30,390 nt of DNA, taken from assembly GCA_003427395.1 (NCBI GenBank), contig BFEA01000230.1:1653105-1683494 (forward strand), written 5' to 3'. The first letter of the stretch is position 1, and every line of letters begins with the position of its first letter. A program made the translations under genes and the position numbers. Under the pieces are notes generated by a model, which saw only the letters and a list, made by a program, of their open reading frames with translations, was not told where the DNA came from and made no database searches. This document shows, piece by piece, positions 17,780-26,645 of this stretch. Source of the stretch: Chara braunii. Lineage: Eukaryota; Streptophyta; Charophyceae; Charales; Characeae.

Positions 17780-20070
17780 TGAAAACACAAATGAGATCTG
17801 AATCAGAATCAGAAACCATACACGTCCCGCCAGCATTGATTGCCCCTACTTGGGGGATTGACTGTGCGGGGAATACCGTCTAAAAGACAAAAACCTGTTT
17901 GTTTGTTTGTTTGTTTTTTTGTTTTTTTTTCCAAAGCTGCCTTCTCTTCATCGGGAGGGACAGCCATCTATTTTTCTCTCACCTCACATATCTTTCTTTT
18001 AACTGGCGTTCTGCCATGTCATGGAACATATCTTTCTTTTCACTACCTACCACTACTCCTAAGGCTATACAGGGGACCCCTGCAAGCATAGCTTTCTACC
18101 TCTATTCGGTGAAGGGAGGTTACCTCTCTCGGTCGTTGGAGAGGGGTAAGGGCATGTTTGCCCCTTTGCCCTAGCGTTTTAGCGTGCAGGGTTGGGGCCG
18201 CCGGTGGGCCCCCGGCTAACACAAGGACCGAGCATTTGCAAGTAACTAAGCCTCCCTTTTCATCTTCTGATTCTTCTCCCACCTGCATCGAGTAGCAGTA
18301 GTGTCTAAAGGCAACACTCTCCCACACACCACACTCAACCCACTGACACACGCACTCGCACCCGTGTTGGCTGACTCCCAAACGACCTGTAATTCTCAGC
18401 AATCACCCGCAATACTGGTGGTTTGAAATGCCCTGACCCCTGCTCAAGGCATGGGCTGTGAACCACAAGTTCATCCATCTCTCTCTATAGCCCTCTCCTT
18501 ACCCCACCATTCCAATGAAGCAAGCTGCTCACGTCTCGTAGGTAGGATAGTTGTCTCGCAGCCCGCCTTCATTTCCTCCGCCTGACAGCGAACAGCGTAC
18601 TGGCTAGCCAAACAAGCCTCAATCTCACACCCCGTGGATTTTGAAGACCGAAGCGAGGTGAGATCCCACGGGAACAGCCGTTGAGACAGCCCTACCGCAC
18701 AGCCAATACCGCAGCAGCCTCACTGGTGCCCCAAAAGCCCCGCCCAGGAGTGGTTCACCATTTTTCCGGGCCGTGGAGGGCATGCTCACACTCAACTTCT
18801 CACAGCAGACTGCGGGCGGGCAACAAGCGCAACTGCAGAAAGCTCCCGCAACCCAGGTTTTATTCCACCTTGCGGGCTAAATCACCTACTGGCTCACATG
18901 CTCGCTGACCACCAACGGTCCGCATCCCTGAGTCGGATAGGATAGAAGAATTTCACCGGCATGCTGAACGCGCGGGGCTCGTAGGTCAACCAACGAAGGC
19001 GTGTGCTCAAGGTCCTTGGCCACCTTGACGGCCCTTAAACCCACCGTCACGTCCAAGTCGAGGAACGCCCGACGCATAAAAATAATAATAATAATGACAA
19101 CAACTAATAAAATATTTAAAAACTTTTTAATCGTCAGAATATGACGAATGAGGAAAGGAAAACACAAGTGTCGTTCTGACGCTGCCGACGACAAACCTAA
19201 GAGGGATAGCCCTGTCGGGCCCTCTACCCCTCGGCTTTCTACATCGTCCCAATGCTCCTATGTCGTCACCACTTACCTCGATCCCTAAATTCCCTAGATA
19301 AGATTTTCGATATTGTAACCAGTAGTGCTAGGCCCCAGGCTGGGTCTAGTACTGACAGACACCTAGATAAACGGATACCGCACGACCCGCGGATCTACTG
19401 AAACGTTTTTCAAAATCACATTGTTGTCGAGGTCATCCTCCGCACGTACACACAAGTCACAAGCAGGCGCACCAATCCAGAGGCGTAATCTTTTTAATCC
19501 TAGTTTAATCAGAAAATAGAATTTTGGCTGGCAACCAACGCCGGTTCTACAATCATAAAAAGAAAGAGAGATCACATGTGTGCCTTGAGTCCGCGCATAC
19601 TCCCTACTCTAGTCAACCATTTAATCATCATAAATCATAGACACAGCCACGCCTCGCGCGGTATACTTAAACCTCAAACCAAACTTATCCTTGTAAGGGT
19701 ATTCACACCGACACCGCACCACTTCGGAGGCCGCCGACCTTTTTTTTTTCAACGGCGTCCCTGGTCGTGCAGCTTCTCCGAGTTTTGCTTGTGGCGACAA
19801 AAACTTTCTGCAAGGCTGGGGCCGTGTACTAGCAGTTCAAGTGCGCCGATCTTGACTTAGTTCTTTGTGGAGGATATAGTTTGAACTACGACATTGTTAA
19901 GAACATGTTTCTGGGCAAACGTATGCCCGTCTATCCAAGGCCAAGACCACCGGCTCGCCACCAGACGTCGTCAATATTCCAATGACGGCATCAAAATAAA
20001 GTTTCCCCAACGAGTAAACGGTTCAACTGAGTGACTCAGTTCGAGCACAAGTCACAACACCGTGGTGCAA
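17780..20070. other. Long intergenic stretch without a recognisable gene
   Basis: No frame resembles a known protein. Minor features: (GTTT)n/T-rich tract at 17897-17930, ACATATCTTTCTTTT twice (about 17986 and 18025), AATAATAATAAT at 19079-19095 and T10 at 19740. The GC-rich part at 18500-18910 looks unique and could hold an undetected exon or regulatory DNA. Confidence 0.5.
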
Positions 20071-20079
20071 TTGCATCTT

Positions 20080-20261
20080 TTTTTTTTTTTTTTTGAATTT
20101 TTTTTTTTTTTTGAATTTTTTTTTTTGGGAAGAGGAGCCCGAGGTGGTGTTAGGGGTGCTGATAGGACGAGGCACCACTATCACTCTCGGGAAGGCTCCA
20201 TCTATTGGTGGGGAGCAGCACCTGCTGGAAACCGGGTCCAGCAGCGCTGAACATTGGTGGG
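20080..20261 (-). mobile_element. Constant-loop SINE-like element, copy B
   Basis: On the minus strand, 5' to 3': GCTGGA/TCCAGC hairpin extendable to 8 bp (complement of 20222-20244), CTCCCCACCAATAGAT, stem GTGATAGTGGTG (20173-20184), 14-nt loop CCTCGTCCTATCAG (20159-20172), stem CACCCCTAACAC (20147-20158; 10 of 12 pairs) plus outer CTCGGG/CCCGAG pairing, then poly(A). ATTGCATCT flanks the element at 20071-20079 and 20262-20270. The longest bounded copy in this window. Confidence 0.75.
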
Positions 20262-20383
20262 ATTGCATCTCAACGTGAAGGTCACACAACACTTTCCGTG
20301 AATGTTAAATTCCCCAATGTCATGTGCAGCCCTTCTCGCATTTGCCATGCACTTCAGACATGTGGCAAGCGAATGACATTTTT

Positions 20384-21046
20384 TTATGTTTGGGTTCTAA
20401 CGTGAGCATCATGGCCATGAAGTGGACGCGAAATGAGACAATGCTCCGAGCTGTTTGTGGGGAGCAACACGTGTTGGGAACCGGGTCCAGCATCCCTTAT
20501 ACGATTATATACAAAAGGATTTTGAGACGCCGGGGCCAGTACCCGGCTTCGACTGAGAATATCAAGGGTATCTAAGACCATTGTTGAAAGTCTTCGAAAG
20601 GTCAAGACGTAACAAACTACTTCATGGAATAGAAAGACTACCAAAACTACCCCACCATCAGCCACCATCTTCACGATACAAGGGAAGGGGAGAGGAAACA
20701 CCCCCTCTTCCGCCATGAAATGAAAGTACACTAACCACGTACCACTATCTGCCTCTGCCAAGGGTCGATACTCTCCATCAACCCTGGCCCCCAGAATAGT
20801 GTGACCCTCGATTTCTACCCTTACCCGCCCAGGCACAGCACTTCCATCCAAGATGCTGCCCTTGCGGGATAGGACTCCATCCCATACCGGCAGCCACCCG
20901 AGCAACTGCAAAGCCCACACGGGTTCAAGTATCACAACATTACACTTTTTTGGATCCTCCGCAAAGATAGCACACCTCGAACGGAGGTGCTTTTCGGCAG
21001 CGAGCCCGTGGACCCACCATCGGGCTGCCCATTTCTCGCACTTCAA
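20384..21046 (-). CDS. Hypothetical open frame, no ATG at its start
   Basis: An uninterrupted 220-codon minus-strand frame. The upstream two thirds (21046 to about 20680) has balanced, protein-like composition (for example VEIEGHTILGARVDGEYRPL). The last ~40 codons run through the hairpin module at 20440-20506 and are not genuine coding sequence. The apparent first codon is TTG, so if real it would be an internal exon or a remnant of a mobile-element gene. I recognise no family. Chance remains a serious alternative. Confidence 0.2.
   Translation of the reverse strand: MKCEKWAARWWVHGLAAEKHLRSRCAIFAEDPKKCNVVILEPVWALQLLGWLPVWDGVLSRKGSILDGSAVPGRVRVEIEGHTILGARVDGEYRPLAEADSGTWLVYFHFMAEEGVFPLPFPCIVKMVADGGVVLVVFLFHEVVCYVLTFRRLSTMVLDTLDILSRSRVLAPASQNPFVYNRIRDAGPGSQHVLLPTNSSEHCLISRPLHGHDAHVRTQT
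20440..20506 (-). repeat. GCTGGA-type hairpin module, copy 3
   Basis: The minus strand reads GGGATGCTGGACCCGGTTCC, then CAACACGTGTTGCTCCCCAC and GGAGCATTGTCTC, close to the copy at 14838-14900. The stem (20473-20491) has two mismatches. No poly(A) tail is seen. Confidence 0.65.
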
Positions 21047-21053
21047 CGTCTTA

Positions 21054-21323
21054 GTTGTCGTCGATCGCGCACTATGTGCACGAGGATGAATACGACAGTT
21101 TGGTGATGCGCGCGGTTGAAATGTAGATAATTAATTGTTCTGATAGATTAGATATAGATACGATAAGGCGACCGACATACGGCACGCCCTGACTGACGGG
21201 CGTGCCGCCCTAGGCTCTATCAGTCTATGATATTTGATATAAAGACGTTGTCGTCGATCGCGCACTATGTGCACGAGGATGAACATGACAGTTTGGTGAT
21301 GCGCGCGGTTGAAATGCAGATAA
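21054..21323. repeat. 77-bp direct repeats flanking a 10-bp-arm palindrome
   Basis: 21054-21130 and 21247-21323 differ at only three positions. Between them lies CGGCACGCCC-TGACTGAC-GGGCGTGCCG (21180-21207), a perfect GC-rich hairpin inside weaker outer CTGATAG/CTATCAG pairing. The very low divergence of the repeats indicates a recent duplication, or a direct-repeat-bounded insertion. Confidence 0.8.
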
Positions 21324-21538
21324 TAAATTAATAATGGCACATGCAGTTCCACTCCTAAAATGCCCCATACTCGTTGTTCGCTCCAGGCAATTAGCTTCTA
21401 CCATTCTACGTCATCTGTTTCGTGTTCAGTCTCAGGATCATCTTCTTTCCGAGAGTCATCAACTCCTATCACCTCTCCTAGCAAAGCCACCGGGGTATTT
21501 TTATTTTTATTTTTAAAGAAAAAAAAAGTTCATTAATA

Positions 21539-21991
21539 TGATGTTCACCATCCCCTTGGATGATGACGACTACTATCCAGAGTGGCTACTTCCCCTTTGC
21601 GAAAGTTTAGACCTGTACGCCTCGTCTTTTACTCGAGGCATGTCTGTGTCACTCCAGGATGTGTCAGTAGCGGTGTGTTACATGCGATTGATCTACTGCC
21701 TCCATGCGAGCCACGCTCGCGGTTCGTTACGTGTGATTGATGTTCACCGTCAATCGCACATAATCTGATGTTCGCAATCCCCTTTTACCGTAGCGCGAGG
21801 CTGACCACCACCGCGGTGTGTTGCGTGCGGTTGACGTACAGCCCCCACGCGAGCCACGCTCGTAGGGAGAGTTCATCTGTGTCTCTGCTCTTCACCATAA
21901 TCGGTACAAAAAAAAGGGAATCGGCAAGTGCAAGGCCAACCACTGCCGCAGTCTATTACATGCAATCGATCTACGCCTCCATGTGAGACAT
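21539..21991 (+). repeat. Three degenerate repeat units
   Basis: Units at about 21539-21722, 21768-21872 and 21886-21991 share TGATGTTC-C-ATCCCCTT near the start and CGGTGTGTTACATGCGATTGA-like plus GCGAGCCACGCTCG near the end. They are diverged and of unequal length; not coding. Confidence 0.55.
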
Positions 21992-22308
21992 GTTTGCCCG
22001 AGGACCGACCCAGGGTGTGCCACCCATTGTGTGCATCGGCTATTGGCTCTTTGAAGAGGGGTGGCGCAACGTAACCTCGTTGTGGGGGGGATAGCGCATC
22101 GACATTCGCCAGGAACGCAGTCAAACTAATGGTCCGTGGAACCATCTACGTTCCCCCAGTGGACAAGGAAGGCCAGACACAGCATCGAGCCGTCTTACGG
22201 CGATGGGTGAGTGGCCACTTGCAGGACCTCAGCAGGGGTATCTGATGGTTGGGGGAAAGAGGTTCACAGACAATCCTCAGCCCGTGCCTTGGTTGAAACT
22301 CCAGCCTT
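21992..22308. other. Spacer without a recognisable gene
   Basis: Unique sequence. It includes one stray unit, CCACTTGCAGGACC at 22213-22226, of the minisatellite that starts at 22309. Confidence 0.5.
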
Positions 22309-22416
22309 GCGGGACCACTTGTGGGACCACTTGTGGGACCACTTGCAGGACCACTTGCAGGACCAATTGTGGGACCACTTGCGGGACCACTTGCGGGACC
22401 ACTTGCAGGACCACAG
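22309..22416 (+). repeat. 12-bp minisatellite, nine units
   Basis: Nine exact-length units of GyrGGACCACTT run without indels (22309-22320 ... 22405-22416). Because 12 is a multiple of three, all frames stay open and give Gly-Pro-Ala/Thr-Ser or Asp-His-Leu-Trp repeats; I regard these as non-coding. Confidence 0.9.
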
Positions 22417-22863
22417 CAACCATGTGTGTGTGGCTTCGATTTTCGATTGTACAATGCATGCACTCTTGTGAAGTCTGAGACCCTCTTGTGAACTTCTCCC
22501 CTTGAATAGAGTCGAATCGCGTTCCTCTTTCAGCACCTTTTTTTTCTTTTTTTCCTTCCCTTTCTTCTTTCGGTTTTCCCTTTTTTTTTCTCCATCCTTG
22601 GCACAATCAGTTTCCCTGGCCTACAATGGGTGGCATGCCAACAGCACAGTTTGTGCTTGCTTGTACATTCACGAGCACAGAACCACAGTTTTCTGCAACA
22701 GAGGGTTCCCTTGTAGAAGGTGGATAGACCCCCCAGTAGGTGCAGCCCTAGGCCTGTATCCAGTGCGTAGAAAGCTTGCCTTCCACCCCCCTCGTAATGA
22801 GATCTTCAAGGGGTCATATGGACCCCTCCAACCTCGGTCAGCTGTGTAGAACCAGAAGGTTGC
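22417..22863. other. Spacer with a pyrimidine tract
   Basis: A ~60-base T/C tract lies at about 22538-22596. No gene recognised. Confidence 0.5.
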
Positions 22864-22974
22864 TTTCCATGACAGATGCAGTGGACTGCATTGGCCTTTG
22901 TTTCCATGATAGGTACAGTGGACTGTATCGACCTTTGTTTCCATGAAAGGTGCAGTGGACTGTATTGACCTTTG
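22864..22974 (+). repeat. 37-bp minisatellite, three units
   Basis: Units 22864-22900, 22901-22937 and 22938-22974 each start TTTCCATGA and contain CAGTGGACTGyATyG.CCTTTG. No indels between the units. Confidence 0.9.
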
Positions 22975-23397
22975 TTCTGGGTGGCCAATTCCAAACGCAG
23001 AGATGAAAAAAAAAAAAAAAAAAAAAAAAAAAGAGAGGGGAAACAAAAATTTGGCATAGGGATGCGTAAAGGCCTATCAGAATGAGCAGCTGGGTAAAAA
23101 ACATGCGAACTGACATTCCATTCATGGGCAAAGAGAAGGGGGCACGAGTCCTCCTGAATCGAGATTAAGTGCTTTTTGTGCCACAGGTGGCTTGATGGTG
23201 GGCAAGCAGGGCAAGAGTCAGTTGTGGGGTAGGGAGTGAGAGAAGCCGCAGTGTCCAAGGATGAAATTTCGGGCACCCGGGCACATAAGATGCAGTGAAT
23301 GCAGTCGCCACTGCTCTGCCAATGATGCAGCCTCATGCAGGTGTATGTTTAAAACTTTAAACAACCAGCCTCATGCCAACGATGCAGCCTCATGCAG
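22975..23397. other. Spacer with poly(A), a small palindrome and GCCTCATGC motifs
   Basis: Poly(A) at 23005-23032, palindrome GTTTAAAACTTTAAAC at 23347-23362, and GCAGCCTCATGCAG-type motifs around 23324-23397. The last of these motifs is the left target duplication of the element at 23398. Confidence 0.6.
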
Positions 23398-23479
23398 TCC
23401 CCCCAGGTGCTAGCGGTGTCTTCTCTTATCAGCACCGCCAGCACTGACGGGTGTTGGCAAAAAAAAAAAAAAAAAAAAA
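23398..23479 (+). mobile_element. Constant-loop SINE-like element, copy C (5'-truncated)
   Basis: Starts just before the variable stem: stem GTGCTAGCGGTG (23407-23418), loop TCTTCTCTTATCAG (23419-23432), stem CACCGCCAGCAC (23433-23444; 11 of 12 pairs), TGACGGGTGTTGGC and poly(A). GCCTCATGCAG flanks it exactly at 23387-23397 and 23480-23490. The 5' truncation with tail and target duplication is the mark of LINE-type mobilisation. Confidence 0.8.
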
Positions 23480-23681
23480 GCCTCATGCAGGCGGCAAGTT
23501 CCGACCCCAGTCAATGAGAACGTGCCGCCTGCAGCAGGAAGGATGCCTCGATTTTTTAATGTACCGGGCCACCGGCCTGCCTGGTGGGACCAGTGCAATT
23601 CGTCCTTTTTTTTTTTTTTTAATAATGAAATAGTGAGTAGTACTGAGTACCCTACTACCCTTTGATAAGTTTGATTTTTCT

Positions 23682-23773
23682 TTATCGTCATTAAACTGAC
23701 CAACCCAAGGTAATTCGGAATCGAAGTGTTTTACGCATTTGCTTCGATTGGAGTTTGAACTGGGGTCTGTATT

Positions 23774-23805
<32 letters not shown>

Positions 23806-23905
23806 TTTTTTTTCTTTTTTCTTCTTCTGGGGTCTGTATTTCAACAGTTCATGGGTGTACGGTGTACCAACTGTTGACGGTTGTACCAACTGGAGCTAGG
23901 CCAGC
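23682..23905 (-). mobile_element. tRNA-derived SINE, copy c, with an internal (CTTT)n insertion
   Basis: The minus-strand head (complement of 23883-23898: TAGCTCCAGTTGGTAC), ACTGTTGAAATACAGACCCC, box B-like CCCAGTTCAAACTCC (23751-23765) and body end GAATTACCTTGGGTTGGTCAG match the other copies. A pyrimidine-rich insert of ~51 bases splits the element, with CTGGGGTCTGTATTTC exactly duplicated on its sides (23760-23775 and 23827-23842). GTACCAACTG near the 5' end is also duplicated (23863-23872). Confidence 0.7.
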
Positions 23906-24106
23906 TCCATTCTAATAAGACTCGATGCGATACCGATAGTACAGGTGGTCCCGTCGCAATCAACTGCTGGGCGCAACAAACAGCATATATCTATTTACAG
24001 CAGATGTGTCACAGGCTGAGTGGGAAGAGGCTGCAGTTCATACCACAGTGCAGCGACTGCATCAGGGTTAGTGAGAGACGAAGCAGTCTGAGAGAGCCAC
24101 TAAGGA
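23906..24106. other. Spacer, no gene
   Basis: Nothing recognised. Confidence 0.5.
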
Positions 24107-24155
24107 CAGTTTTAGTTGAGGGAGAGGTGACCCAGTTTTAGTTGAGGGAGAGGTG
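24107..24155 (+). repeat. Tandem 26-bp duplication
   Basis: CAGTTTTAGTTGAGGGAGAG plus GTG occurs at 24107-24129 and again at 24133-24155. Confidence 0.85.
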
Positions 24156-24357
24156 CAATACCTGCACAGTGAGGTGGAAACGGAGTTTGGGAGATTCACC
24201 GCTAAAATTCACCAAGATGTAGGCAGAGGGCACGAGGGGCAGGTCAGTGCACAGGGAGTGTATGTAACATTCCACTATGGTCACACTTTGGAAGTGACCA
24301 GATTCAGCAACCATCTTTCAGAAGGAAGTTATCAGTCCAACTTCTTCCTCAAGTGCA

Positions 24358-24361
<4 letters not shown>

Positions 24362-24425
<64 letters not shown>

Positions 24426-24426
24426 N

Positions 24427-24494
<68 letters not shown>
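24362..24494 (+). repeat. (TG)n-(AG)n compound microsatellite
   Basis: TG repeats to 24425, one ambiguous base (24426), then AG repeats to 24494. Open frames through it are artefacts. Confidence 0.98.
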
Positions 24495-24498
<4 letters not shown>

Positions 24499-24674
24499 CA
24501 TGTGTGGCAAACTATGAACTGCAATCACCAAGTAAAAAGCAGCACTTTACAACTAACTGTCCAATCATTGTGCTTACAGATTAAGTTGGATTTCATGGCT
24601 GCATGTTACGCTCATCAGTCTGCTTGTACGATACTCACATGGGTAGGGAAGGACATAGGAGGTGTCAAGGATGT

Positions 24675-24752
24675 CATGCACATGCACATGCACATGCACA
24701 TGCACATGCGCATCCACCTGCACATGCACATGCACATGCACATGCACGTGCA
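24675..24752 (+). repeat. (CACATG)n hexanucleotide microsatellite
   Basis: About 13 units of CACATG/GCACAT with a few changes (GCGCATCCACCTG in the middle). Confidence 0.95.
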
Positions 24753-25267
24753 CAAGTATATGCAACACCTTGTCCAGGTTGGGCTCATTAGCACACAATG
24801 TTTGGGTTCCCTTCCACTCATCAGGGAAATGTTTCGTTAGCGGATTGTTCACAATGCTTCGTAAACTGTGTATCGGCACACAAAATGGTTGGGCGGTTGG
24901 CTTCCCCTTTGCTGCTCGGAGGGGCGTTTTGTTAGTGGCTTGTCTAAGATGGTTCTCCTGATGATAAGAGGTCTGATGGCGCGAGGACAGGGAGGGATAT
25001 CATTTTTTCAACTGAACTTCTTGGGAATTGGGGTCCAAAGATCAACCCATGAAAGTGCTGCAGCAGGAATTGCATGCTGCTTGGTGTTTTGTTATGCCCC
25101 AGCTTTTTTTCTTGATGTACAGATGCTGAGAGTCCCATGCACAAACAAATGAACATGGGCCCAAGCTTATGGGAGTAGCCATTGCTCTTCTAGAGGCAAG
25201 GCCCCATAGTGCAAGGCCACTGGAACCGCGGCGATGGTGAAGGAATCCCCACAATTGAGGCCTTCGG
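24753..25267. other. Spacer without a recognisable gene
   Basis: Unique sequence; no frame resembles a protein. Confidence 0.5.
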
Positions 25268-25345
25268 ATCGTGATTGGCTCCTGTCTATGTCTTCGGGGA
25301 GCTGCACGTGCTGGAAAACGGATCCAATAATATCCCTTATATGAT
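25268..25345 (-). repeat. GCTGGA-type hairpin module, copy 4
   Basis: The minus strand reads ATATAAGGGAT, then ATTGGATCCGTTTTCCAGC (complement of 25310-25328; four Watson-Crick pairs and one G.T), CACGTGCAGCTCCCC and AGACAGGAGCCAATCACGAT. The 5' part TATAAGGGAT is shared with the copy at 20440-20506. No tail seen. Confidence 0.6.
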
Positions 25346-25536
25346 ATGATGAAACCTGAGAAAAAAAAAAAAAAGAAAGAAAGAGTACCAGCCCAGTTTC
25401 CACTACTACGAGTATGTGGATAATACCAAACCTTTTTTTTTCTTTTTCCCGGTACCAAAGTTGTTTGTGGATGATGCACTCCGTCTGTTCTCCCTCTGAG
25501 AGTCCCATAGTAATACCCCCACAGAAGAGGATTTAC

Positions 25537-25658
25537 GCTCCCCACCAATAGATGGAGCCTTCAACCGCGGAGCCACTTAGGGAGGCTGCTCATATCACCT
25601 CCCTAAGTGGTGTTCACGATTCAAAGTTTTCCTTTAAAAAAAAAAAAAAAAAAAAAAA
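25537..25658 (+). mobile_element. Constant-loop SINE-like element, copy D (perfect variable stem)
   Basis: The element starts GCTCCCCACCAATAGAT, whose GCTCC can pair with the following GGAGC. Then come stem CCACTTAGGGAGG (25573-25585), loop CTGCTCATATCA (25586-25597), perfectly complementary stem CCTCCCTAAGTGG (25598-25610), a ~26-base tail region and poly(A) (25636-25658). GATTTAC flanks it at 25530-25536 and 25659-25665. The stem is very different from the other copies but the loop is the family loop. Confidence 0.8.
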
Positions 25659-25760
25659 GATTTACATCTAAGGTTCTAAGCTCCTTCTGGAATTTTCATA
25701 CAGGATGTCTCCTCTTGTCTCTGTCTCACCGACGTCATAAACTTGGTGCAGCTCCTCTGA

Positions 25761-25885
25761 TTTTTTTTTATTTATTTTTTTTAATTATTTTTTTTTTTTT
25801 GAAAAGACGCACCCGTCAGTGCTAGCGGTGGTGGTACGAGCAGACACCGGTAGCACCCGGGGAGGGCTCCATCTATTGGTGGGGA
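25761..25885 (-). mobile_element. Constant-loop SINE-like element, copy E
   Basis: On the minus strand it starts TCCCCACCAATAGATGGAGC, almost the same start as copy D. Stem GTGCTACCGGTG (25845-25856), loop TCTGCTCGTACCAC (25831-25844), stem CACCGCTAGCAC (25819-25830; 11 of 12 pairs), TGACGGGTGCGTCTTTTC and an A-rich tail (T-rich 25761-25800 on plus) follow. GCAGCTCCTCTGA flanks it exactly at 25748-25760 and 25886-25898, a clear target-site duplication. Confidence 0.85.
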
Positions 25886-26031
25886 GCAGCTCCTCTGAGA
25901 TTAGATCAGATCTATGCGTGATTTGGATACTCTCTCTGTCTGATTTTTGCGGACGCAAGTGAACTTGCATTCCGTAGGGAATGCCTGCCTGAACGTGTCT
26001 ATTCTATAAGGCTGAGAGATTGGGTTAAATC

Positions 26032-26555
26032 TTTTTTTTTTTTTTTTCTTAATCTGTAATGGTCCTTTCATCGTTCTCCACATAGATGAGGCATGGTGAT
26101 GGGATCTTCCATCTATCCAGCCATCTAGGGTCATTTGGGCCATAGGCGTTTAGGATGCTAACCACCTCTATTTCCAACATTGCGAGTATGCACACCCACG
26201 TCCCAGCTTCCTGGTCAGCCTCCTGGTGAAGCGGTCCCCACCCTGGATCCGGGGGGCACCTGGATCCGGCGGGGCGCCATATGGCCACCCCTCCACTGTC
26301 CGGTTTCGGGGGGTGGGCTCGGTAGGCCTGGTATGGCCAAGTCTCCTTGTGCATGTGATTGTGTTCGGGGCTGTCTGACCGGTGAGTTTCCTGTAAGCAT
26401 ATGACGGCGTCAGGCCAATCTCTCCCTTCCACCCCTCTAAGACGTTCCATGATCGCACGGCGTTTAGGTTGATTTGCAGACGCCAGTCTGTTTACGTTCA
26501 GCGAACGCAGATCCAGATCAGCTGTCCTCTTGCAGAGCCTCCATTGTTTGTCCAT
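26032..26555 (-). pseudogene. Second LINE: N-terminal half of an APE-type endonuclease, ending in poly(A)
   Basis: The open minus-strand frame 26555-26049 (168 codons) contains LRSLNVNRLAS near its N-terminus, ICLQETHRS, GGVAIWRP and VVSILNAYGPNDP, in the order of the first half of a LINE endonuclease. The catalytic His region and the reverse transcriptase are absent. The sequence ends in a TAA next to a poly(A) run (T at 26032-26047 on plus). It belongs to a different LINE lineage from 7689-11961. Retained 5' coding with a 3' poly(A) suggests a transcript polyadenylated early and then inserted, though a chance A-run at a deletion point is possible. Confidence 0.7.
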
Positions 26556-26611
26556 ATTATATTACACGTCAATCACACATCCATTTCGTTTCTTTTTTGT
26601 TCCTTGAGAGG

Positions 26612-26612
<1 letters not shown>

Positions 26613-26645
<33 letters not shown>

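Noticed and set aside
22309-22416. CRISPR-like array
   Set aside because: Units are 12 bp, contiguous and without spacers: a minisatellite. The same holds for 27946-28089.
22146-22463. Minus-strand frame with Gly-Pro-Ala-Ser repeats
   Set aside because: It is the translation of the 12-bp minisatellite; frames on both strands stay open because the unit is a multiple of three.
24153-24584. 143-codon frame with Cys-Val and Arg-Glu runs
   Set aside because: A product of the (TG)n-(AG)n microsatellite.
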